From NCBI GenBank assembly GCA_937902275.1, contig CALFNW010000045.1:1-13066 (forward strand): a DNA stretch of 13,066 nt, read 5' to 3'. The notes beneath the pieces are model-generated. The model searched no databases and had not been told where the DNA came from. It worked only from the letters and a program-made list of their open reading frames with translations. The translations under genes and the position numbers were made by a program. The DNA comes from UBA4717 sp002404395 (GTDB lineage: Bacteria; Bacillota; Clostridia; Oscillospirales; CAG-272). Position 1 is the stretch's first letter; each line of letters begins with the position of its first letter. Positions 6,205-12,845 of the stretch are shown in pieces.

Positions 6205-7502
6205 GCGTAATCACCCCCTAAAAACTCGGCAATCTCATTCTGCGGTACACCGAACTGTAAAAGCTTTCTTTGAAGATTTGCGGAGATAAATTCCGGCTGC
6301 TCAAAGTACCCCTCGACAACAAACTTGCCGTTTATCAGTTCATTTTTTGATATATGATAACGAAAAAGAGTGTGATATTTTCTGTCACCGTTTGGCAGAA
6401 TCTCACACTCTGATATATCCATAATTTTTCGTTCATTGTTTTCAAGTTTATGAGTATATACGACAATCGGAAATGCCTGACCTGCCTGCATCAAAGAGGT
6501 TTTGAAGTCAATAGAGAACCGTTTCTGACAAAGAAGCGCTATCCTCATATGTGCCGAATCAGCGGCAAAGGCATGAACGGTTGATACTACCGTGTGGCCT
6601 GTCAGGCTCGCTTCAACGGCAGAATAACATTCAACGTCACGCATTTCTCCCACGCATACAATGTCGGGATTAAAACGAAGTGACGCTACTACCAAATCCT
6701 CCTGTGTAATATCAAAAGCCTCATTGTCTGACGGTCTTGACAGCGTATGCACAACATTGTTTACGATTTTCTTGCCCTTTTTTCGTATAAGCGACAATTC
6801 TCTTGAACCGCTCTCTATGGTAAATACTCGTTTGTTATCGGGTATCGTACTAAGCAGTGCATTTAGAAGCGTTGTTTTGCCTGAGCTTGTCGCACCCGCC
6901 ACAACAGTTGACACACCGTATCGCATACACATACAAAGAAAATCTATCATCTTTTGTGTGGCGTTTCCCGATTTGATTATCTGCTCCTTGTTCACCTTTG
7001 ACGGGTGCAAAAGTCTTATCGAAACACTTATGCCCGCTTCTTCGTCAACAATCGGAGCTTTCAAAGCCGTGATTCTTGTATTATTCGGCAGATGTCCCTG
7101 TGACATGGGCGAAGCGTTGTCAATAATCATACCGCTGTGATGAAGAAGTCTTTTTACAATATCCACGGCATGAGCCGGAGAAAAGAAGTGCTCTTTAAGT
7201 TTAACGATTTTACCGTTTGTATATGTCACCGCTATATCGTTCCAAGCATTGACATTGATTTCTTCGATATTGTCTTTGCCCAAAAACGGTGTGAGAACGG
7301 AATATTCAGCCATTTCAGAGTACAGCTTATCCGTTAATTGTGCCATAGAAAGCTTTTCAACCGTATATTCCATATCTCGCAGATACTTTTCAATATATGA
7401 CCGCAACTGATTTTGTTTATCTTCTTCGGTCAGCGCCGCAGAATACCTGCCTGATATATATTGCTGAACCGAATTTAAAAGCGGCACAAATTCAATATTC
7501 AT
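6201..7502 (-). CDS. tadA: TadA/CpaF-family pilus assembly ATPase
   Basis: This is a 433-residue secretion ATPase of the VirB11/PulE superfamily. The N-terminal domain (1-180) includes the family-typical FLGKDNIEEINVNAWNDI and SIRLLHPSK stretches. The catalytic domain has Walker A GATSSGKTT (203-211), an Asp-box region FTIESGSREL (227-236) with Glu/Ser in place of the more usual Glu-Asp, Walker B DIVCVGEMRD (280-289) and His box LTGHTVVSTVHA (300-311). It hydrolyses ATP at the cytoplasmic face to polymerise pilin through TadB/TadC. A GGAGGTGATC ribosome binding site precedes the ATG. Length and motifs indicate an intact enzyme. A conjugative VirB11 is the main alternative, but the adjacent F-domain genes favour Tad. 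Confidence 0.93.
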   Translation of the reverse strand: MNIEFVPLLNSVQQYISGRYSAALTEEDKQNQLRSYIEKYLRDMEYTVEKLSMAQLTDKLYSEMAEYSVLTPFLGKDNIEEINVNAWNDIAVTYTNGKIVKLKEHFFSPAHAVDIVKRLLHHSGMIIDNASPMSQGHLPNNTRITALKAPIVDEEAGISVSIRLLHPSKVNKEQIIKSGNATQKMIDFLCMCMRYGVSTVVAGATSSGKTTLLNALLSTIPDNKRVFTIESGSRELSLIRKKGKKIVNNVVHTLSRPSDNEAFDITQEDLVVASLRFNPDIVCVGEMRDVECYSAVEASLTGHTVVSTVHAFAADSAHMRIALLCQKRFSIDFKTSLMQAGQAFPIVVYTHKLENNERKIMDISECEILPNGDRKYHTLFRYHISKNELINGKFVVEGYFEQPEFISANLQRKLLQFGVPQNEIAEFLGGDYA

Positions 7503-7518
7503 TTGGGATCACCTCCCG

Positions 7519-8235
7519 TTAAAGTATTTTATTCACAATGCTTTGCATCTTTTTATTGTATTTTTTATCGTTCAGTCTCTCATACATTCTGCCATCAAGC
7601 ATCTGCTGTCTGACTGCTCTTGAGTATGGTAAAACCGCCGCGACCGAGTGAAGCTTTGTACATACTTCCTCTGTCGGCAAAAAGAGCACCTTTTCCGTTA
7701 TGTTAACCACATTGAATAGATCTTCGTTTTCCGTTCTGTCGGTATGTTTATTACTCGAATACCACGTCATGCCTTTGAGATCGGGTGAGACAACACGGAT
7801 AACCTTATTCGCTTTTATCAAAGCTTTCTTTGATATTTCATCGCCTGAGCAATCAACAAAAACATAGTCGAAGCTATCGCCGAGAATATCAAAAAGAGTG
7901 TTTATCTTCTCTGCTGTCGGAACAGGAAAGCTATATTTGTTTTCTCCGGCCTTAAAACCAAGGCCGCAAAAGTTTTTCATTGTTTTAACCGTTACCGCAT
8001 TTTTGAGGATATTTTCAGATGAAATCTCTGTATTATCAAGTACAGTACTTAGCGAGCATATTTCATCGGGATGATAATTCGGAAAAAGCAGAGCCATACT
8101 CGGCGCTGTCAAATCGGGAGAAAGAAAAACGACAGACTCGTCCTTTGTTTGTAGATATGCCAACATTGCAAGCTTCAAAGCTATTGTTGTTTTCCCGCTT
8201 CCGGGTGAGCCGTAAACGGCGATAAGCTTAGCCAT
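7519..8235 (-). CDS. TadZ/CpaE-like P-loop ATPase
   Basis: This 238-residue protein starts MAKLIAVYGSPGSGKTT, with a P-loop at residues 9-17, a switch-like FLSPDLTAP (37-44) and a Walker B-type strand DYVFVDCSGDE (123-133). The overall layout is that of SIMIBI (MinD/ParA) ATPases, though the P-loop is the plain GxxGxGKT form and lacks the deviant KGG signature. It has no N-terminal receiver domain, unlike many CpaE proteins. In Tad loci a MinD-like protein between CpaB and TadA localises the pilus machine, and this gene has exactly that position. Its ATG overlaps the cpaB stop by 8 bp. GAGGAAAA lies just upstream. Confidence 0.8.
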   Translation of the reverse strand: MAKLIAVYGSPGSGKTTIALKLAMLAYLQTKDESVVFLSPDLTAPSMALLFPNYHPDEICSLSTVLDNTEISSENILKNAVTVKTMKNFCGLGFKAGENKYSFPVPTAEKINTLFDILGDSFDYVFVDCSGDEISKKALIKANKVIRVVSPDLKGMTWYSSNKHTDRTENEDLFNVVNITEKVLFLPTEEVCTKLHSVAAVLPYSRAVRQQMLDGRMYERLNDKKYNKKMQSIVNKIL

Positions 8236-8956
8236 CTGTTTTTCCTCCGCGATTATCCTTAAGATATTTGTCCTGTACGGTGATATATTTATTCGCTACC
8301 TTTTCATCGCCGCGGTACACCAGTGCCACGTGCATGGACGCATTTTTCTCATAGCCTGCAAGCTCTGTTGCCTGTTCAACAGACACAAGAATCGTAATAG
8401 TCGTAGGCAAATCAAAGCTGCCGTCCTCGTTCGGCTCAACCTCGTTTTCATCAACGCCGCCGGATGTTGTGGTCGTGATAACTTTTACATATTTAAGTGA
8501 CGGCGGAACAACCGTTTTGTTTTCCTTATCGGTAACGCATATGCTTACAATATCTCCGTTTTGAAGCTTACCGGAAAGACCGCCTGCAAACGATGAAATT
8601 GTGATACTCATAGCGACCTTATCTTTACCGAGTGATGAGAGAATGTTATCCGATGAGTTTGCGTTGTCTGAAAACTTTACCGCTGTGGCAATATCACCTT
8701 TATATATATCCGAGTTTGCATATTTGCCGACGATATCTTTTTTGTCCTTGACTGCTTTATCGGGTATGCCGTTTTTGGAAAGCTCTGCTGTTGTTAAATC
8801 GCTATCTGTAATTCTCGCGCCTTTGGCAATATCCTTTGAAAGCACTACAACCTGTGTTTTACCTTCTGTCATTTTGTTTATCATCGGGGATACGCCGAAA
8901 GTAATCGCTACGGCTAAAATGATACAAACAATACCTATTGCTGTTCTGTTTTTCAT
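8228..8956 (-). CDS. cpaB: CpaB/RcpC-like SAF-domain pilus assembly protein
   Basis: This 242-residue protein has an N-terminal membrane anchor (residues 5-24, TAIGIVCIILAVAITFGVS). A SAF domain (about 34-95) follows with the typical VVVLSKDIAKGARITDSDL start and a ...GKYANSDIYKGDIAT end. An RcpC-type domain follows (about 110-230, with KVAMSITISSFAGGLSGKLQNGDIVSICV). CpaB/RcpC proteins sit at the membrane-periplasm side of Tad machines and in diderms contact the secretin; here no secretin gene is seen, so it may contact peptidoglycan instead. AAAGGA lies about 10 nt before the ATG. The gene follows the HD cassette's terminator without an obvious promoter, so its transcription may need read-through. 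Confidence 0.85.
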   Translation of the reverse strand: MKNRTAIGIVCIILAVAITFGVSPMINKMTEGKTQVVVLSKDIAKGARITDSDLTTAELSKNGIPDKAVKDKKDIVGKYANSDIYKGDIATAVKFSDNANSSDNILSSLGKDKVAMSITISSFAGGLSGKLQNGDIVSICVTDKENKTVVPPSLKYVKVITTTTSGGVDENEVEPNEDGSFDLPTTITILVSVEQATELAGYEKNASMHVALVYRGDEKVANKYITVQDKYLKDNRGGKTDG

Positions 8957-8990
8957 TGGGGTTTATTCCTTTCTTATATTTTGGGATAAC

Positions 8991-9016
8991 AAAAAACGCC
9001 GTATTGCTACGACGCC
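8991..9016 (-). terminator. rho-independent terminator of the HD-domain gene
   Basis: On the minus strand, GCGTCGTA pairs with TACGGCGT (two G-U pairs) around a GCAA tetraloop and runs straight into TTTTTTG. It lies about 30 bp after the stop of the HD gene and before cpaB. It therefore separates the HD gene from the pilus genes downstream. Confidence 0.75.
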
Positions 9017-9044
9017 TTGAGTTTAATTTATAAGTTTGATATTT

Positions 9045-10082
9045 TCAAAGTTGAACAATTATTTCAAAAGTCTCTGGGTTCTTTTGATTAACAACAAGAT
9101 CCAGCCATTCTTCGCATTTTTTCATATTGCTATATAAGTCATTATACGGTGAAGTAATCATTATTATTAATTTTTCATTACTAAATGAGATGTCAATATC
9201 AATTTTTTGCAATGATTCTTGTCCATACGATTTTATAGGTTCAAGTGAATCTAACAAACATAACAAATATAAAGTCGGAGATTCATTTATTCGATATTTG
9301 TGACTGCCGTCGGTTTTTGGTATTAAATCAAATAAGCTGCTATCTTTATAGATCTGAATCCAATTATCTTCTGCAAACCACATGTTATGTCTTGCTATTT
9401 CACTTGCATAATTGATTATATTTTTCTTATTATCATCGCCATAAGGTTGCTTTTCATAAAACATGAATGCGGTTTTGGCGATTTCTTCCATTTTTTCATT
9501 TCTTTTCATCAGCGCATCGTAAAGAACCAATGCACCAATGATACCATGATCAATAGTTTCCCATTCTTCTATTCTGTATTTATAATAATTATCAATCAGG
9601 TTTTTATTATTAATGGTAAGTTGACTTCTCAGATCATATTTAATTTTTAGTTTAGGTATTAATTCATCAATCGTTTTATATTTACAGCTAGGATATAATT
9701 CTTTATTGTTTTCTATATAGTATCCGTAATCATGAAAAATGCATGTTCCCGCCCAATGGTGCAAAAAATTTCTTCGTGGATCGTTGTCCCACTTAGGCAG
9801 AATAAATCTATCAAATCCAATTTTTTCGCACACAGATATTCCCAAAAAATATAAGGAAACAGTATGAGCTATACGTTTTGGAGGAATCTTTTCAAGAGCA
9901 CTGTGTAAATATATTCCCAATGGATGAAAATTTACATCCCAAAAAGTCAATTCCATAATTAAATTATATGAATCAGGAAGAGTAAATAGTTTTGATATAT
10001 CATAATTCTCTGTTGTATGTTTTGTATAATCCCAATTTTCTTTTTCCTTTAATACGTCTGAAAATAAATCGTATAATTTCAT
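9045..10082 (-). CDS. HD-domain protein of unknown function (cargo gene)
   Basis: This 345-residue protein has a spread HD-type metal site: AHT (His73), FHDYG (His117-Asp118), DHG (His179), ARH (His232) and LLDSLEP (Asp278). This is the H...HD...H...H...D order of HD phosphohydrolases, which act on nucleotides or signalling phosphodiesters; the substrate cannot be told. A C-terminal extension (290-345) has alternating strand-like sequence. No membrane segments are visible. The ATG at 10080-10082 is chosen over an in-frame GTG one codon earlier because GAGGTG is then 5 nt away. The gene is visibly more AT-rich than its neighbours, has its own promoter and terminator, and interrupts the pilus operon. 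A defence or signalling role is possible but not shown. Confidence 0.8.
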   Translation of the reverse strand: MKLYDLFSDVLKEKENWDYTKHTTENYDISKLFTLPDSYNLIMELTFWDVNFHPLGIYLHSALEKIPPKRIAHTVSLYFLGISVCEKIGFDRFILPKWDNDPRRNFLHHWAGTCIFHDYGYYIENNKELYPSCKYKTIDELIPKLKIKYDLRSQLTINNKNLIDNYYKYRIEEWETIDHGIIGALVLYDALMKRNEKMEEIAKTAFMFYEKQPYGDDNKKNIINYASEIARHNMWFAEDNWIQIYKDSSLFDLIPKTDGSHKYRINESPTLYLLCLLDSLEPIKSYGQESLQKIDIDISFSNEKLIIMITSPYNDLYSNMKKCEEWLDLVVNQKNPETFEIIVQL

Positions 10083-10112
10083 CACAACACCTCATTTTAA
10101 TTTGCAATTAAA

Positions 10113-10141
10113 ATTGTATCACGGATTTACAAAGGTTGCAA
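10113..10141 (-). promoter_or_regulatory. sigma-A-type promoter of the HD-domain gene
   Basis: On the minus strand, TTGCAA (10136-10141), exactly 17 bp and TACAAT (10113-10118) form a near-consensus vegetative promoter 31 bp ahead of the HD gene start. The -35 box and most of the spacer overlap the last codons and stop of the prepilin peptidase gene. Confidence 0.65.
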
Positions 10142-10759
10142 TATATAAAACAGAACGTATCCAATGCAAAGATACGGAATCATTGGCAGGGTTTTGTCGT
10201 TTATTTTTGATATCTTGTTTCGCACTGCTGTGCCGATAACGGAAAGAATTAAGCCTATTGCAAGACCAAACGCGCCTTTACTAAATCCTAAAACAAAAGT
10301 ATTGGCAGTAATGAATTTCACATCCGCTCCGCCGATTTTGTTCTTTGAATGCACAGCGCATCCGAACATAAAGAGAAAGGCAGCCAAAGCAGACACGAAA
10401 TTTACAAGTATCCCTTCGACACTCACATCAATCAGTCCGACAAGAAGCACCATTACCGATATTCCATCGGAAAGATGTCTTGTTTGAATATCGCTTACTG
10501 CCGCATAAAGGAAAATGAGTAAAAGCACTGTGCCTTTGATAAACGGCATTTCCAACCCAAAACGCAAAAGCAATAGGAAAGATATTGCCGAAGTTATAAC
10601 GATGTACCACTTGTTTATTTTGTTCCCTTTGCCGTAGTTCGGTGTTCGTTTGATGATTTGTTTTGAAACGAACGCAGTTATGACTATTGCCATGGCGGAA
10701 GTCAATAGATACAAAGAAACAAGGAAATATATGATTTTAATAACTGTTTGTTCTGTCAT
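10127..10759 (-). CDS. A24-family prepilin peptidase
   Basis: This 210-residue polytopic membrane protein has about six hydrophobic helices. The two catalytic aspartates of A24 peptidases are in place: YAAVSDIQTRHLSD (Asp90) and the GxGD-type loop KIGGADVKFI (Asp146, with Ala in place of the usual Gly before it). It is short, lacking the N-terminal zinc/methylase domain of PilD, as is usual for CpaA/TadV peptidases. It should cleave the leaders of the pilins and pseudopilins in this cluster. The ATG at 10757-10759 (MTEQ) is chosen over one three codons earlier because AAAGGA is then 8 nt away rather than adjoining. It follows the two pilin genes in the same direction, with a stable hairpin between. 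Confidence 0.87.
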   Translation of the reverse strand: MTEQTVIKIIYFLVSLYLLTSAMAIVITAFVSKQIIKRTPNYGKGNKINKWYIVITSAISFLLLLRFGLEMPFIKGTVLLLIFLYAAVSDIQTRHLSDGISVMVLLVGLIDVSVEGILVNFVSALAAFLFMFGCAVHSKNKIGGADVKFITANTFVLGFSKGAFGLAIGLILSVIGTAVRNKISKINDKTLPMIPYLCIGYVLFYILQPL

Positions 10760-10778
10760 ACAATCCATCCTTTAAAGG

Positions 10779-10806
10779 GGGCGGAGAAGTCTTTCATTCT
10801 CCGCCC
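10779..10806 (-). repeat. 10-bp GC-rich hairpin between pilin and peptidase genes
   Basis: GGGCGGAGAA (10779-10788) and TTCTCCGCCC (10797-10806) form a perfect 10-bp stem with an 8-nt loop, 17 bp behind the second pilin stop. On the minus strand it is followed by CCTTTAAAGG rather than a T-run. It therefore probably protects the pilin mRNA 3' end or attenuates rather than stops transcription, letting pilins be made in excess over the peptidase. The role is inferred. Confidence 0.6.
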
Positions 10807-10823
10807 GTTTCGGCTAATGTGTG

Positions 10824-11090
10824 TTATCCTGCGTAGTTAAAAAGTCCTTCGACCTTTTGGGTCACTTTCGGCATAATGGTTGTGTTAAACAGCGTGTAGA
10901 GAAGTCCGAGAAGAAGCGCACCGATAACAACGGCGATAAGAATTTTAACACCGGTATCGACATAAGCTTCCGCCTTTGTGCCGTCAAGAACGGCGTGTGC
11001 CTTAGCAGTCATATCCGTCTGAACCGCCGCAAATGAATTTCTGACCTTTGAAACTGCGTTTTTGCAGAATGATTTGAACTTATTGAGCAT
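10824..11090 (-). CDS. DUF6133-like small pilin, copy 2
   Basis: This 88-residue protein has a basic N-terminal stretch (MLNKFKSFCKNAVSKVRN), a DGTKA-EAYVD segment (37-46), one hydrophobic helix (about 48-68) and a short tail ending MPKVTQKVEGLFNYAG. It resembles, from memory, Firmicute proteins annotated as DUF6133 and ending in a similar '...FNYAG'. Size, helix and position match a Flp-type major pilin, but the acidic EAYVD before the helix differs from the classic Flp G-x4-E-Y site. It is a clear paralogue of the gene just upstream, sharing an identical run through the membrane segment. GGAGG lies 9 nt before the ATG. Confidence 0.85.
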   Translation of the reverse strand: MLNKFKSFCKNAVSKVRNSFAAVQTDMTAKAHAVLDGTKAEAYVDTGVKILIAVVIGALLLGLLYTLFNTTIMPKVTQKVEGLFNYAG

Positions 11091-11138
11091 ATTTGATTAC
11101 CTCCAAAAATTTAATTGATATTTTGATTTAGTTTTCAA

Positions 11139-11405
11139 TTAACCGCCGTTGTAGTTGAAAAGCTCGTTGACCTTTTCCGTAACTTTCGGCATAACGGTTG
11201 AATTGAACAATGCGTAAAGACCGGCCATAAGGAGAGCACCGATAACAACGGCGATAAGGATTTTGACTCCTGTATCGACATAGGCTTCTGCTCTTGTACC
11301 GTCAAGAACCTGATGTGCTCTTACATTTACCGCCGTTTCAGCGTATGAAAAAGCATTTTTGATTTTGTTTACACCTTTTGAAAAGAGAGATTTGATTTTA
11401 TCCAT
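11139..11405 (-). CDS. DUF6133-like small pilin, copy 1
   Basis: This 88-residue protein has the same plan as its neighbour: basic N-terminal region (MDKIKSLFSKGVNKIKNAFS), DGTRA-EAYVD (36-44), hydrophobic helix (about 47-67) and tail MPKVTEKVNELFNYNGG. The ATG at 11403-11405 is chosen although the frame stays open to 11594. GGAGG lies 8 nt upstream of it, it gives the same 88 residues as the paralogue, and the longer frame would overlap spoVG. The two copies differ mainly in the first 35 residues, so they may be a major and a minor subunit. It lies 19 bp behind spoVG in one transcription unit. Confidence 0.86.
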   Translation of the reverse strand: MDKIKSLFSKGVNKIKNAFSYAETAVNVRAHQVLDGTRAEAYVDTGVKILIAVVIGALLMAGLYALFNSTVMPKVTEKVNELFNYNGG

Positions 11406-11424
11406 TTTACTTACCTCCGAAAAA

Positions 11425-11700
11425 TTACTGATTTGATACAGCTTCGTCATATGCGGCGAAAACTGCTTTTTGCATCTGAATGCGTATTTCGTTTGAAATG
11501 GGGTGGCAAACATCTCTGCGTCTTTCTTCGCCGTTTTTGTTTTTCCATCCTTTGTTTGGCATTGAAATGAAACGTTTATCGTCTCTGGCAACAACGCCTA
11601 CGTTATGAATAACGAAAACACCGTCAAGCACAACATCGGCGTACGCCTTGGTATTTTTGCTCCCGTCGAGAAGCTGTTTGATTTCTGCTTTAATCTGCAT
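11425..11700 (-). CDS. spoVG: SpoVG-family regulator
   Basis: This 91-residue protein matches the SpoVG family. It has a strand-rich first half (residues 1-45, AYADVVLDGVFVIHNVGVV...), then the signature RFISMPNKGW (43-52), a basic ERRRDVCHPI (59-68) and the C-terminal helix EIRIQMQKAVFAAYDEA. Chromosomal SpoVG binds nucleic acid and tunes development, septation and envelope genes in Firmicutes. Copies beside pilin-like genes on mobile elements are common, in my recollection, but their role there is unknown. Here it could regulate pilus genes just downstream. The AAGG ribosome binding site is about 11 nt from the ATG, longer than on neighbouring genes. Confidence 0.92.
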   Translation of the reverse strand: MQIKAEIKQLLDGSKNTKAYADVVLDGVFVIHNVGVVARDDKRFISMPNKGWKNKNGEERRRDVCHPISNEIRIQMQKAVFAAYDEAVSNQ

Positions 11701-11726
11701 AATATTTAGATCCTTCCATTAAAAAA

Positions 11727-11831
11727 TTACACGCCGATAATTTTCATAACGGCGTACCATGCAGGAAGAAGAACATTAAACGCAATCGCTCTTCCTGCCG
11801 TAAAAAACACTGTATTTACCAAAATATTCAT
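11727..11831 (-). CDS. 34-residue single-helix membrane peptide
   Basis: From an ATG at 11829-11831 with GGAGG 7 nt upstream, a 34-residue peptide reads MNILVNTVFFTAGRAIAFNV then ends LLPAWYAVMKIIGV. Nearly the whole length is one hydrophobic helix with an Arg in the middle and no cleavage signal. The frame is open further upstream, but that part lies inside the terminator and the parB end and has no ribosome binding site, so the short form is preferred. It stands at the head of the spoVG-pilin unit. I do not recognise the family; it could be a small pilus-accessory or regulatory peptide. Confidence 0.6.
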   Translation of the reverse strand: MNILVNTVFFTAGRAIAFNVLLPAWYAVMKIIGV

Positions 11832-11853
11832 TATTTTGCCTCCAATCTGGATG

Positions 11854-11889
11854 AAAAAAGAGCAAGCATTTTTACCGTGCTTGCTCTTT
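11854..11889 (-). terminator. strong rho-independent terminator overlapping the parB stop
   Basis: AAAGAGCAAGCA (minus-strand reading) pairs perfectly over 12 bp with TGCTTGCTCTTT around a 9-nt loop and runs on into more T residues. The 5' arm codes for the last parB residues and the stop codon lies in the loop. It is only 22 bp before the 34-aa gene start, leaving no room for a normal promoter after it. Expression of the spoVG-pilus unit must therefore use read-through or a promoter inside parB. Confidence 0.85.
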
Positions 11890-12747
11890 CTTTTTCTGTC
11901 TGTATCTGTTATAGAATTCCAGCGCTTTGAGAACATAATCGCACTGTTTCTCGGCAGGCACAGACTTTGGAATAAGTTTTTCGATACGATTATCTCTAAA
12001 CGGCGATTTTATCTTTTGATTAGGCTTTTCTTCGTCCATAATCGTATCAACAACTTCCTTAGTCAATCTGCCGTCGTTCAGGGCTTTTCTCATGCGTATG
12101 GTTTGGTCATGTGACGGTGTGCAATCCGTATACTGAATCGCTTCATGCAAATTTCTTTGTGCTTCTTCGGGAAGAAACGAGATTTCAACCGCAGGACGCA
12201 TAGCGATCTTGCCTTCGTCTACAAGATCAAGAATTTGCGGAATGAGATTGTTAAGGCGGATATATCGGCGAATTTGATCTTGACTTTCACCAACTTGTTC
12301 TCCTAAAAGTTCTCTTGATGTTTTGCCTGACAACTTCTGTGCCGATGGCACAGAAGTTAAATCCGTCCGCTGTCCCTGTCTTTTCATTGCTTCCAATCTC
12401 ATTTTATATGCTTTCGCCTTTTCACTCGGTAAAATCACTTCTCGTTGAAGATTTGAGTCTACCATTGCAAGTATCGCTTCATCTCTTGAAAGTTCTTTCA
12501 CTCTTGCGGGAATTTTATCTATGCCTGCAAGTTCAAAAGCTCTTTTTCTTCTGTGACCCGACACCATTTCATACCTACCGTTTTCAACAGGGCGAACAAG
12601 AATAGGCTGAATCAAGCCCCGTTCCTTGATACTTTCAACAAGTTCATTCATACTGTCATCATCACGAACCTGATACGGATGGTCGGGAAAATCTGTTATT
12701 TGAGATAAAGGGATTGCCGTCACATTATCGTTTTCTTTTTTGCTCAA
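11872..12747 (-). CDS. parB: ParB/Spo0J-family partition protein
   Basis: This 291-residue protein has all parts of a CTP-binding ParB. The N-terminal domain has IPLSQITDFPDHPYQVRDD (12-30) and SIKERGLIQPILVRP (39-53). The GHRRKRA box (64-70) and DSNLQREVILPSEKA (97-111) follow, then a helix-turn-helix region (about 140-190, KTSRELLGEQVGESQDQIRRYIRL) and a basic C-terminal region. The start is TTG at 12745-12747 because GGAGGT lies 6 nt upstream and the family N-terminus begins there; the frame is open to 12885 but that part overlaps a better small ORF. It would load on a parS-like site and segregate the element, normally with a ParA, which is not in this window. It is terminated separately from the pilus genes. 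Confidence 0.9.
   Translation of the reverse strand: MSKKENDNVTAIPLSQITDFPDHPYQVRDDDSMNELVESIKERGLIQPILVRPVENGRYEMVSGHRRKRAFELAGIDKIPARVKELSRDEAILAMVDSNLQREVILPSEKAKAYKMRLEAMKRQGQRTDLTSVPSAQKLSGKTSRELLGEQVGESQDQIRRYIRLNNLIPQILDLVDEGKIAMRPAVEISFLPEEAQRNLHEAIQYTDCTPSHDQTIRMRKALNDGRLTKEVVDTIMDEEKPNQKIKSPFRDNRIEKLIPKSVPAEKQCDYVLKALEFYNRYRQKKKEQAR
12332..12358. repeat. perfect 12-bp inverted repeat inside parB (possible parS-like site)
   Basis: AACTTCTGTGCC and GGCACAGAAGTT are separated by GAT, within the linker between ParB's N-terminal and helix-turn-helix domains (about residues 130-138). Such a symmetrical site within a codon-constrained gene is unusual. B. subtilis carries a parS inside spo0J, so a centromere role is conceivable. 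It is not the canonical 16-bp TGTTTCACGTGAAACA. Confidence 0.5.
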
Positions 12748-12769
12748 AACTTTACCTCCGCAATTGAAG

Positions 12770-12820
12770 TTAATTTGTCGAGCAAAACTGTTCTCTAAGT
12801 GAAGCCTGACTGATACACAT
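12770..12820 (-). CDS. 16-codon leader ORF upstream of parB
   Basis: AAGGAGG, 6 nt and ATG open a 16-residue frame (MCISQASLREQFCSTN) that stops 22 nt before the parB TTG and just upstream of the parB ribosome binding site. The ribosome binding site is as strong as any in the window, so translation is likely. It is in a different frame from parB. It may be a leader peptide that controls parB translation through coupling, or simply a small protein. No function can be read from the sequence. Confidence 0.45.
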   Translation of the reverse strand: MCISQASLREQFCSTN

Positions 12821-12845
12821 TTCTGTCCTCCTTGAAATGAAATAT

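Noticed and set aside
11406..11594. Longer start for the first pilin (63 extra residues)
   Set aside because: It overlaps spoVG out of frame, and the internal ATG has a GGAGG site and gives the same length as the paralogue.
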